Translations under genes and position numbers: made by a program
Part shown: in pieces, positions 43,374 through 49,811 of the stretch
Layout of the letters: each line of letters starts with the position of its first letter
Numbering within the stretch: the first letter of the stretch is position 1
NCBI RefSeq assembly: GCF_000222605.1
Contig: NZ_AFWF01000030.1
Coordinates: forward strand, 1-49,811
Source: Vibrio ichthyoenteri ATCC 700023
GTDB lineage: Bacteria; Pseudomonadota; Gammaproteobacteria; Enterobacterales; Vibrionaceae
Direction: 5' to 3'
Length of the DNA: 49,811 bases
Notes under the pieces: model-generated
Seen by the model: the letters and a program-made list of their open reading frames with translations, nothing else
What the model was told of the DNA's origin: nothing
Databases searched by the model: none

Positions 43374-43862
43374 CTAGTTTGCTTGGCTCTCGATAGCAGC
43401 GTTTTTCTTGCTCAATTGAGATCGAGCTTGTAGCCATAAGCCAGTCCATTTCATGGTGTAACCAAATAGTCCGCCTAATAACAGCGATGGAACCACAACT
43501 TGCCAGTCGCCATTCGCGGCAAAAGTTGCGCAGGAGCCAATAAAAGTCCCAGGAATATAGGCTAGCCATGAATGTTTTGCTTGCAGGCACATAAACAAAG
43601 TAATCAAACCCGTCAGAATGTAGCCGCCAATTTCTAACGTTACATATTGCGCACCAGCGATGATAACCATCGCCCAAAACACTCCGGTTAAATTTGTGAT
43701 AAGGCTTATCAATAATCCTTTAGTGCCTTCTTGAGGCGCAGCAAAGAAACTCGTGCAGCCTAAGAACCCAGCCCAAGCAAGTAGACCGAAACTCACCGCA
43801 ACCCAGCCCCAAATCCCCGAAAGAATCGCGGTTGTAATAGAAATGGCAACCAAAGTACTCAT
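43374..43862 (-). CDS. DUF1097 membrane protein (YcdZ-like)
   Basis: 162 aa from ATG 43862, aligned with the E. coli YcdZ start; ATG 43874 and GTG 43886 are alternatives. About five membrane helices: SITTAILSGIWGWVAVSFGL, WAGFLGCTSFFAAPQEGTKG, AMVIIAGAQYVTLEIGGYIL, FIGSCATFAANGDWQVVVPS. Full length compared with YcdZ. Function unknown. The 227-bp gap to ybjD shows no gene. Confidence 0.85.
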   Translation of the reverse strand: MSTLVAISITTAILSGIWGWVAVSFGLLAWAGFLGCTSFFAAPQEGTKGLLISLITNLTGVFWAMVIIAGAQYVTLEIGGYILTGLITLFMCLQAKHSWLAYIPGTFIGSCATFAANGDWQVVVPSLLLGGLFGYTMKWTGLWLQARSQLSKKNAAIESQAN

Positions 43863-44010
43863 AATAAAACTCATATAGTTTGTCACAGCAGCCCATACTA
43901 ACCGCTAACTCGCCCCCTTTGAACGATCAATCTCACATATGTATGCAACATAAGATTTATAATTACACTAAAAGGTGACGCAATCGATATTTCAACAAGA
44001 TCCGTTAATA

Positions 44011-44041
44011 AAAAAGCCCAAGCGATGAATAACGCTTGGGC
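44011..44041 (-). terminator. Terminator of the yeiE-like lysR gene
   Basis: Minus strand GCCCAAGCG - TTATTCAT - CGCTTGGGC followed by TTTTT. Confidence 0.9.
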
Positions 44042-44093
44042 TTTATAGCAATGCTTTATCGTTGCGAACAGCAACGTCAGTCTCGTGTCAGAA

Positions 44094-44999
44094 TTAGAAA
44101 ACCGATGGTTTACCTTTCATCATTCTCGATCCTTCTCGCTTAAGACATTCAACCAGAGGGTTTTCCACCATGTCTGCACGCCAAACAAATGACAATGTTC
44201 TTTCCATACTCAGTTCAGGAACGTTCAAGGCAACCAACTGACCGGCTTCGATATGATGCTCAACATCCAAATACGGTAAACAAGTCAAATACAATCCGTT
44301 GGCAACCATACTTCGTAATACTGGCACGTGTTCGTATTCACGCCATACATCAAGATCTTCAATCAAATGATGAATTGAGCTATCAAAAATCATTCGAGTA
44401 CCCGAACCATGTTCGCGTAACACCCATTTTGCTTGTTCCAATTGTGCCAAACTGACACGCTCGGATTTAGCAAATGGATGATGAGCAGCCGCTACAACTG
44501 TTAAATGATCTCGACACCATACTTCTTGGTGCAAACGGTTGTCGTCACAGCGGCCTTCAATGATGCCAATATCGTATTTGTAATCCAGTAGACCTTCTAA
44601 AATACTGTCCGTACTGCGAACTTTCAAAGACATTCGCATTTCAGGAAAGTCGTTATCAATATTGCTGATAAGGTCTGGAACGAGATGTTCTGCTGGCGTT
44701 TGACTGGCACCAATGCGCAATTCGCCACTCAATAAATGTTGTTCAATGAACCCCATCTCAATCTGTTGAGCATCCTGCAACAAACGCTTCGCTTTGGGTC
44801 TTAACCATGTCCCCCAATGGGTCAGTGCCATTTGCTTTCCTTGCCTTTCAAACAAGGGTCTTCCTAACATTTTCTCAAGCTGGGCAAGCGACATACTCGT
44901 GGCTGACTGGGTCAGTGCAAGCTTATCTGCTGCCATACTCACACTACCGGTATCGGCGACTGCATCGAATACCGCGAGTTGCTTTAGTGAATAACGCAT
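44094..44999 (-). CDS. LysR-family regulator (YeiE-like), divergent from the FNT-CBS gene
   Basis: 301 aa from ATG 44999, with AAGGAG upstream and the normal LysR start MRYSLKQLAVFDAVADTGSV. The reading from 45068 runs into the promoter region. The helix-turn-helix is SMAADKLALTQSATSMSLAQ; the effector domain has ELRIGASQTPAEHLVPDLIS and KWVLREHGSGTRMIFDSS, as in the YeiE/CbbR/CysL branch. It probably controls the divergent channel gene through the palindromes between them. Confidence 0.9.
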   Translation of the reverse strand: MRYSLKQLAVFDAVADTGSVSMAADKLALTQSATSMSLAQLEKMLGRPLFERQGKQMALTHWGTWLRPKAKRLLQDAQQIEMGFIEQHLLSGELRIGASQTPAEHLVPDLISNIDNDFPEMRMSLKVRSTDSILEGLLDYKYDIGIIEGRCDDNRLHQEVWCRDHLTVVAAAHHPFAKSERVSLAQLEQAKWVLREHGSGTRMIFDSSIHHLIEDLDVWREYEHVPVLRSMVANGLYLTCLPYLDVEHHIEAGQLVALNVPELSMERTLSFVWRADMVENPLVECLKREGSRMMKGKPSVF

Positions 45000-45045
45000 A
45001 ACTCTCCTTTTCGTTATTACGTTAAGTGTTCGATTTTTCCTTTTT

Positions 45046-45071
45046 CTTATGTGCACAAGTAGGCACATAAG
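45046..45071. promoter_or_regulatory. Inverted repeat in the lysR / FNT divergent region (1)
   Basis: CTTATGTGC - ACAAGTAG - GCACATAAG, a perfect 9-bp inverted repeat 47 bp before the lysR start. It could be an autoregulatory operator or a hairpin in the lysR leader. Confidence 0.55.
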
Positions 45072-45097
45072 CTCATTTTAACGCCTTCTAAAAACAT

Positions 45098-45112
45098 ATC
45101 AAATTATTTGAT
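45098..45112. promoter_or_regulatory. LysR operator candidate (T-N11-A palindrome)
   Basis: ATCAAATTATTTGAT is a perfect 15-bp palindrome that contains the T-N11-A pattern of LysR boxes. It lies between the two divergent promoters. Confidence 0.6.
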
Positions 45113-45214
45113 GAAGTTACTCAACATTATCAATTTTACCTGTGTATCCAAACGGCCTAATCTAAATTGGCAACGAGGCGAAAGCCCCTTGTTTTCTACA
45201 TAAGGAGGTTATTT

Positions 45215-45250
45215 ATGAAACATATGATTAGGAGCGGTTATGTCATCTAG
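45215..45250 (+). CDS. 11-codon leader ORF overlapping the FNT-CBS start
   Basis: ATG with a near-ideal TAAGGAGGT 5 nt upstream, reading MKHMIRSGYVI and stopping at 45248-45250. It overlaps the channel start (45240) by 11 nt in another frame, and the channel has its own AGGAG inside the leader. This layout suggests translational coupling or attenuation. Confidence 0.55.
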   Translation: MKHMIRSGYVI

Positions 45251-46685
45251 TCAAGCCAACAATCAATACTTCTCTCCCATGGAGATGATGGCTGAGGCTG
45301 AAAAATTTGCGTTAAGTAAAGCAAAGAAAAGTAGCGGTATGACTTTAAGCCTAGCTGTAATGGCTGGTGCATTTATCGGTTTAGCGTTTCTCTTTTATAT
45401 CACTGTTACAACCGGTAGCGCCGATGCTGGATGGGGCTTAAGTCGATTCGCTGGTGGCCTTGCCTTCAGTATGGGGTTGATTCTAATCGTTATCTGCGGT
45501 GGTGAATTGTTTACCAGTTCTGTGCTTTCAAGCATTTCATGGGCAAACAAGCAAATCACCTTTGGAAAAATGATTTCGACTTGGGGAAAAGTTTACTTTG
45601 GCAATTTTATTGGCGCAATGTTGCTGCTCGCCATCGTATCTGCGGCAGGCTTATACCAAATGGACAGTGGTCAATGGGGTTTGAATGCGCTCAATATTGC
45701 GCAACACAAACTGCACCACACTATGGTTCAAGCTTTTGCGCTCGGCATTCTTTGTAACCTACTTGTTTGTTTGGCTATTTGGTTAACGTTCAGCAGTGCA
45801 AACGCAATGACCAAAGCAGCAATGACCATTATGCCCGTTGCTATGTTTGTCTCTAGTGGCTTTGAACACTGCGTAGCAAACATGTTTATGGTGCCTCTTG
45901 GCATCGTGATTCAAAACTTTGCGCCAGAAAGCTTCTGGCAAATGACAGGAACAACTGCAGCTCAGTACGCCGACTTAAATGTCATGCAGTTTGTTACTGC
46001 CAATTTAATCCCTGTAACCCTTGGCAACATTGTTGGTGGTGCCGTACTTGTAGGACTGGCGAACTGGTGTATCTACCGTCGTCCGCAACTAAAAGCAGCC
46101 AACATCGCAACTATTACCACCACCACAAATATTACGTCAGTTAAGGAAAGCACTATGAAAAACAACATCATCATCAAAGATATCATGAACACGCAACCAA
46201 TCACTCTTAGCGCAGAAATGACCACGCCAATGGCGATTGATCACCTGCTTGCACACAATGAAGTGAGTGCTCCAGTTACCGATATTGAAGGTCGTTTAGT
46301 TGGCTTCTTCTCTGCTCACGATGTGATGGTTGAATTATGGTGCCAAAACTACATCCCAACTCAAGGTCAAAAAGTGGTGGACTTGATGGCTCGTGATGTT
46401 ATTGCAATCGATGTAAATGATAAACTCGTTGATGTTGCGGAATTCCTTTGCATTGATAAAGAACAGCTTTACCCAACAACCAGCATGGGCATTGCAACTC
46501 GCTTTAGCACTCTATCTCTAGAAGAACGAGCTAAGAGCATCAAAGTGAGCAAACCACATGTACTTCCTGTCCTTGAAAATGGCCATATGGTTGGTGTTGT
46601 TAGCCGTATAGAAGTACTTAACGCAATGCGTGACGTCTTTGGTAAACCAACAGAAGTAATTGAAGAACACAAACAAACGGCTTAA
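45240..46685 (+). CDS. Formate/nitrite transporter fused to CBS domains
   Basis: 481 aa. Residues ~30-285 form a six-helix FNT channel (FocA/NirC type: GGELFTSSVLSSISWANKQI, FGNFIGAMLLLAIVS, SSGFEHCVANMFMVPLGIV, LGNIVGGAVLVGLANWCIYR). A Thr-rich linker (~290-305) joins two CBS motifs (~310-465: IIKDIMNTQPITLSAEMTTP; VLENGHMVGVVSRIEVLNAM). CBS pairs bind adenine nucleotides, so transport may be gated by energy state. An in-frame ATG at 46155 with AAGGAAAG upstream could make the CBS part alone. Confidence 0.9.
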   Translation: MSSSQANNQYFSPMEMMAEAEKFALSKAKKSSGMTLSLAVMAGAFIGLAFLFYITVTTGSADAGWGLSRFAGGLAFSMGLILIVICGGELFTSSVLSSISWANKQITFGKMISTWGKVYFGNFIGAMLLLAIVSAAGLYQMDSGQWGLNALNIAQHKLHHTMVQAFALGILCNLLVCLAIWLTFSSANAMTKAAMTIMPVAMFVSSGFEHCVANMFMVPLGIVIQNFAPESFWQMTGTTAAQYADLNVMQFVTANLIPVTLGNIVGGAVLVGLANWCIYRRPQLKAANIATITTTTNITSVKESTMKNNIIIKDIMNTQPITLSAEMTTPMAIDHLLAHNEVSAPVTDIEGRLVGFFSAHDVMVELWCQNYIPTQGQKVVDLMARDVIAIDVNDKLVDVAEFLCIDKEQLYPTTSMGIATRFSTLSLEERAKSIKVSKPHVLPVLENGHMVGVVSRIEVLNAMRDVFGKPTEVIEEHKQTA

Positions 46686-46714
46686 TAACAACGCCTCGTT
46701 GTCACATTAAATCG

Positions 46715-46745
46715 AAAAGCGCCTCTTTTGAGAGGCGCTTTTTTG
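46715..46745. terminator. Bidirectional terminator between FNT-CBS and yceI
   Basis: AAGCGCCTC - TTTTGA - GAGGCGCTT followed by TTTT, in the convergent gap. Confidence 0.9.
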
Positions 46746-46760
46746 TTACTTTAAAACGGA

Positions 46761-47330
46761 TTACTGCTTGATACCTTCGACATGCAGTTCCATATCAACA
46801 TAACTGGATGCCCCCATCACTGGGATATTAAAGTCGGCTAACTCAAGACGAGTGGTACCGTAAAAACCAGCACGCTCACCACCCCACGGGTCTTGGCCCT
46901 GACCAATAAAGTTCGCTTGAATGACGATAGGTTTGGTCACGCCATGAAGATTCAAATCTCCCAACAGTTCAAATGTACCATCACCCTTATCGACAACTTT
47001 CGTGCTGTTAAACGTTGCGGTTGAATATTCGCTAACATTGATAAAATCAGCACTGCGAATGTGTTTATCACGCTCGGCATGATTTGAATCTAAGCTGCGT
47101 GTATCAATATTCACCGTGATTGTTGAGGCAGCAATATCTTGTGGGTCGTAAGAAAAATCACCATCAAAGGTGTTAAAACGTCCTTGAATAAAGCTATATC
47201 CCAAGTGGCTAACTTTGAAGTTAATCGACGCATGAGCGCCCTTGGTGTCAATAACGTAATCCGCTGCGCTTGCGCTCATTGGCATAACCATTGCCATCGC
47301 CAGTCCCGTAGCAAGTAATGTTTTTTTCAT
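46761..47330 (-). CDS. yceI: YceI family periplasmic protein
   Basis: 189 aa from ATG 47330 with a signal peptide (MKKTLLATGLAMAMVMPMSA, cut before ADYVID). The lipocalin-like YceI domain (VIDTKGAHASINFKVSHLGY; GDLNLHGVTKPIVIQANFIG; RLELADFNIPVMG) binds isoprenoids such as polyprenyl quinones. Overlaps the cytochrome b561 stop (ATGA). The longer reading from 47432 would hide the signal peptide. Confidence 0.93.
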   Translation of the reverse strand: MKKTLLATGLAMAMVMPMSASAADYVIDTKGAHASINFKVSHLGYSFIQGRFNTFDGDFSYDPQDIAASTITVNIDTRSLDSNHAERDKHIRSADFINVSEYSTATFNSTKVVDKGDGTFELLGDLNLHGVTKPIVIQANFIGQGQDPWGGERAGFYGTTRLELADFNIPVMGASSYVDMELHVEGIKQ

Positions 47331-47866
47331 TTTGAAGCTCCTATCATTTTGCGTAGCGTATTGTCTTTGTCGATAAAATGGTGTTTTAGTGCTGCGAGCG
47401 CATGTAAGCTCGCCATAATGATCAATGTCCATGCGGCATAGAAGTGGATCTCTCCAGCAATATCAGCTTGGCCAGGAAATAATGCCCCTGCACCCGGAAT
47501 CGAAAACCAATTGAACACTTCGATTGCTCGACCATCAGCGGTAGAAATAAGATAGCCTGATGTAAAAAGCGCTAGCAGGATGATGTACATCAAACCATGA
47601 GCAAACTTAGCCGCTCTTTTTTCAAAGGCATTACCTTCCACTTTCGGTGACGTGGTAACTATTTTCCAAATCAATCGAGCCAGCGTTAATGTGGCTAATA
47701 GAATACCAATGGATTTATGCCAATGCGGTGCAGTGCGGTACCACTCACTATAGTAAGAAAGATCAACCATCCATAACCCCGCCGCGAATAGACCTATAAT
47801 GACAATGGCTGATATCCAGTGAATGGCTCTCGCGATTGAATTGTAATTTGTTACTTCTGTACTCAT
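47327..47866 (-). CDS. yceJ: Cytochrome b561 (YceJ-like)
   Basis: 179 aa from ATG 47866 (AAGGAA upstream). Four membrane helices with haem-ligand histidines in NSIARAIHWISAIVIIGLF, TAPHWHKSIGILLATL, AEIHFYAAWTLI-like GEIHFYAAW, and SLHALAALKHHFIDKD. Forms the yceJ-yceI operon as in E. coli. Probably moves electrons between the quinone pool and a periplasmic partner, with YceI binding the lipid-like quinone (inference). Confidence 0.92.
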   Translation of the reverse strand: MSTEVTNYNSIARAIHWISAIVIIGLFAAGLWMVDLSYYSEWYRTAPHWHKSIGILLATLTLARLIWKIVTTSPKVEGNAFEKRAAKFAHGLMYIILLALFTSGYLISTADGRAIEVFNWFSIPGAGALFPGQADIAGEIHFYAAWTLIIMASLHALAALKHHFIDKDNTLRKMIGASK

Positions 47867-47997
47867 CGTGATTCCTTGTTTCCCTTCACTCATACATCAT
47901 GTTGTTGATTTGATTATTCACTAACCCTCATTGACAGAACATCAACGCAAATTGATTAAGTCATTCAAATTTTTTGAATAGGAGTTGAAAAGCATCG

Positions 47998-48258
47998 CTA
48001 CATGAACGAGTTAAGTTCATCGATTTGTTCAATTTCATATATCTCATCTGCTATGTCGCTCATTTTGTTTTGCATAACATTCTGCGCATCTAAAAGCCCT
48101 TTATTGTAAAAGGCAGGGCCAAATTTTTGCGTAATGAAATCGCCGAAGAATTCAGCATCGAATTGACCGATCTCAATATCTAGTTCATCGGCCAGATAGT
48201 CTTGTATCAAGCTCGCCATCTTCTGTTTTTGTTGTGATGTAAATTCAATCTTAGACAT
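47998..48258 (-). CDS. DUF2164 family protein
   Basis: 86 aa, soluble and acidic. DELDIEIGQFDAEFFGDFIT and FGPAFYNKGLLDAQ are the family's core. Function unknown. Divergent from the gene at 48364, with about 100 bp between them. Confidence 0.85.
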   Translation of the reverse strand: MSKIEFTSQQKQKMASLIQDYLADELDIEIGQFDAEFFGDFITQKFGPAFYNKGLLDAQNVMQNKMSDIADEIYEIEQIDELNSFM

Positions 48259-48323
48259 AAACCCTTCTTATATAATCTCTTTACTGGCATTTAGTGTAAC
48301 GAAAAGTCTCAGCTGCATGTTAA

Positions 48324-48353
48324 CCTAACAAACCAAATTTGAGGTTTGTTAGG
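48324..48353 (+). promoter_or_regulatory. RBS-associated hairpin before the gene at 48364
   Basis: CCTAACAAACC - AAATTTGA - GGTTTGTTAGG, a perfect 11-bp stem. The 3' arm ends in the AGG of the AGGGAG Shine-Dalgarno (TTG start at 48364), so it could block ribosomes or be an operator. Confidence 0.6.
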
Positions 48354-48363
48354 GAGAATAACT

Positions 48364-48999
48364 TTGTTACTGGATGTGCTCATTCAAAGCGTTAATGAGT
48401 TTCAAGCGGATTGTATGACGCTATGTGAACAGCATTATCCCACCATTCATAACCGTGGTATGACCGAACACCATCTTGGGCTGGCCTTTTCTCGTCGCTT
48501 AGCAAGAACGTTGACCGAGTTTGGTCATCATTGTCATTACGCCGCACTTGAATCTTATCCATCGGTTGAGCAACCGAGTCATTTTCGCGTGTCATCTGAT
48601 GTGGGTACAGTATGGATATTGACTTCGCACTTGGTGAGTGCAGGTAGCTCATGTCGCCGCAAATTATTTAAGACCATTCATCAATGGCAAAATGAGTATG
48701 ATTACGCGATCCAACCTAATGACTTAGTGTTATTACTCTCCGATCATTGGATCACTCGAAGTAAGCAGAGCCGGGAATTAATTCATTGGTGGACGGGGCA
48801 TATACCCGATGATATTGAAGACTATAAATCTCAAGGCGTCAGTCTCTATACTAGCGACTCGCAACTCTCCCTCACTCTTGATGAGTGCTTTAGTCTTAGT
48901 CCCTACTATGTCAAGTTTACTCACCCATTAAAACGAGCAACTGATCAGCAATTAGTGCGCAAATACGTACAACTTTATTCAGTGGTACAACTGAGCTGA
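48364..48999 (+). CDS. Hypothetical protein
   Basis: 211 aa from TTG 48364 (AGGGAG about 8 nt upstream; a TTG at 48346 inside the hairpin is less likely). Soluble. It has TEHHLGLAFSRRLARTLTEF in the first third and VWILTSHLVSAGSSCRRKLF and VLLLSDHWITRSKQSRELIH later. I do not recognise a family. It may be a Vibrio-specific conserved protein. Confidence 0.6.
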   Translation: MLLDVLIQSVNEFQADCMTLCEQHYPTIHNRGMTEHHLGLAFSRRLARTLTEFGHHCHYAALESYPSVEQPSHFRVSSDVGTVWILTSHLVSAGSSCRRKLFKTIHQWQNEYDYAIQPNDLVLLLSDHWITRSKQSRELIHWWTGHIPDDIEDYKSQGVSLYTSDSQLSLTLDECFSLSPYYVKFTHPLKRATDQQLVRKYVQLYSVVQLS

Positions 49000-49065
49000 A
49001 TTGTCATCCTTTTTTCATGCAGATTTACCATACTGTGTGTACAAAAGGTCAATTAGTAGCTTAGA

Positions 49066-49811
49066 TTGAAAAAACTTAAACGATATCAATATGAGCGTTA
49101 CGCTGTACTTTGCAATCTTGCGTACAGTCGCGTTTTGAAGCAAACCCGTTATGGTTTTGCTCCAAAAGGACAGCGTGTCATCGCCAATCGCTTTGGAAAA
49201 CCGATGCTAAGGGTTCTTTGGAGCAACAGTAGTGATGAAGTTATCGTCGTCATCAAAGGCTCACACAATGTATGGGATTGGCTGCTTAATCTTGCTCTCT
49301 GGCAAAAACGTTGCGATAAACTCAAACTCCCCTACGCGGTTCACGCCGGTTATCTCGCTTTAGTTCATCAACCAAGTGCCGTATTTCACAAACATGACGA
49401 CGACTTGCTGACGGTATATCAGCGCTTGTTCGCGATTATTGAGCCGCTGGTCCATCAAGGTAAACGCATTACTTTTACCGGGCACTCCTCTGGTGGTGCG
49501 ATTGGCTGCCTCTTTGCTGACATTTTAGAGCGACGTTATGCTAAATCGGTTAAACGCGTCGTCACCTTCGGCCAGCCTTCATTAGGTGGCCCTCAGTTTG
49601 TTAAACATTACCTTCTTAGCCACAAGACTTATCGCGTATGTTGTGATTTGGATATTGTGACCTTTCTTCCACCCGTACCTTATTTCTATCAACATATTGG
49701 TAAACAACTTTGGCTCTACAATGGTCGAATCTACGAAAACACGCCGACATTCATTCGTCTTGGTCGTTCTCTCGCTTCATGGATATTAAGGCCTTTTTCT
49801 TATCATTTATA
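49066..49811 (+). CDS. Class-3 lipase family protein (partial, cut by window end)
   Basis: At least 248 residues from a TTG at 49066 (an in-frame stop lies 6 nt before it, so the start is near). The alpha/beta-hydrolase nucleophile elbow FTGHSSGGAIGCLFA carries the catalytic Ser; CCDLDIVTFLPPVPYFY likely carries the acid. The catalytic His should lie near or past the window edge. No signal peptide; the N-terminus is Lys-rich (KKLKRYQYERYAVLCNLAYS), so it is cytoplasmic unless exported another way. Confidence 0.82.
   Translation, partial: MKKLKRYQYERYAVLCNLAYSRVLKQTRYGFAPKGQRVIANRFGKPMLRVLWSNSSDEVIVVIKGSHNVWDWLLNLALWQKRCDKLKLPYAVHAGYLALVHQPSAVFHKHDDDLLTVYQRLFAIIEPLVHQGKRITFTGHSSGGAIGCLFADILERRYAKSVKRVVTFGQPSLGGPQFVKHYLLSHKTYRVCCDLDIVTFLPPVPYFYQHIGKQLWLYNGRIYENTPTFIRLGRSLASWILRPFSYHL

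Overview
The window looks like a Vibrio genome (Harveyi / parahaemolyticus type). Most chromosomal proteins belong to Vibrio-typical families such as DUF3069, DUF3319, DUF3389, VxrABCDE and PatZ. From memory, the order pntAB - vxrABCDE - [dif] - yciH - DUF3319 - ddl matches the dif2 region of Vibrio cholerae chromosome II (around VCA0563-VCA0572). The sequence supports a terminus location on its own. Two perfect 13-bp MatP sites (GTGACRNYGTCAC) lie at 1414 and 13049, and a dif-like XerC/XerD site lies at 22166-22193.

Region 1 (1-13.6 kb) is chromosomal. It holds DUF3069, two diguanylate cyclases (a REC-GGDEF response regulator and a membrane GGDEF protein) around a small outer-membrane barrel, a ComFB-family protein, a PF10115 'HlyU' protein, the proton-translocating transhydrogenase pntAB, and the five-gene VxrABCDE (WigKR) envelope-stress system. 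The short last gene, vxrE/yoaH, begins in the T-tract of a terminator hairpin that carries its own ribosome binding site.

Region 2 (about 14.19-22.18 kb) is a complete filamentous-phage (inovirus) prophage of about 8.0 kb at dif, closest in layout to the Vf33/Vf12/f237/VGJphi group. Reading along the minus strand from 21.6 kb, it has two small early ORFs, an RstA-like replication initiator, an ssDNA-binding protein, an 80-aa membrane protein, a 44-aa major coat protein, a 30-aa minor coat candidate, a terminator, pIII, pVI, Zot (pI), a hairpin-rich intergenic region and three variable cargo genes (DUF2726 nuclease-like, an unknown AT-rich gene, DUF3653). A divergent DUF3693/RstR-like repressor runs into the right dif site, so integration truncates its C-terminus. 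A 76-bp copy of that gene end lies outside the left boundary next to decayed sequence, which suggests an older dif-integrated element.

Region 3 (22.3-49.8 kb) is chromosomal again: YciH, DUF3319, an atypical tyrosine recombinase, D-Ala-D-Ala ligase, a SPOR lipoprotein, the PatZ-type lysine acetyltransferase, LysR, a 25-aa membrane peptide, a zinc-ribbon protein, SgrR, DUF3389, a MenI-like thioesterase, a frameshifted M48 peptidase, a site-2 protease, PhnA/YjdM, a PAS chemoreceptor, and a TerC/Alx manganese exporter behind a yybP-ykoY Mn riboswitch and an SD-sequestering hairpin. Then follow a 31-aa membrane peptide, a UshA-like nucleotidase, YbjD (OLD family), DUF1097, a LysR divergent from a formate/nitrite channel fused to CBS domains (with an 11-codon leader ORF), the YceJ-YceI pair, DUF2164, an unknown protein behind an RBS hairpin, and a class-3 lipase cut by the window edge.

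The items most worth a second look are the integration-dependent repressor C-terminus, the phage cargo and hairpin region, the leader ORF and internal start of the FNT-CBS gene, the terminator/RBS hybrid before vxrE, the three unannotated-size peptides (25, 30 and 31 aa), and the two perfect matS sites.
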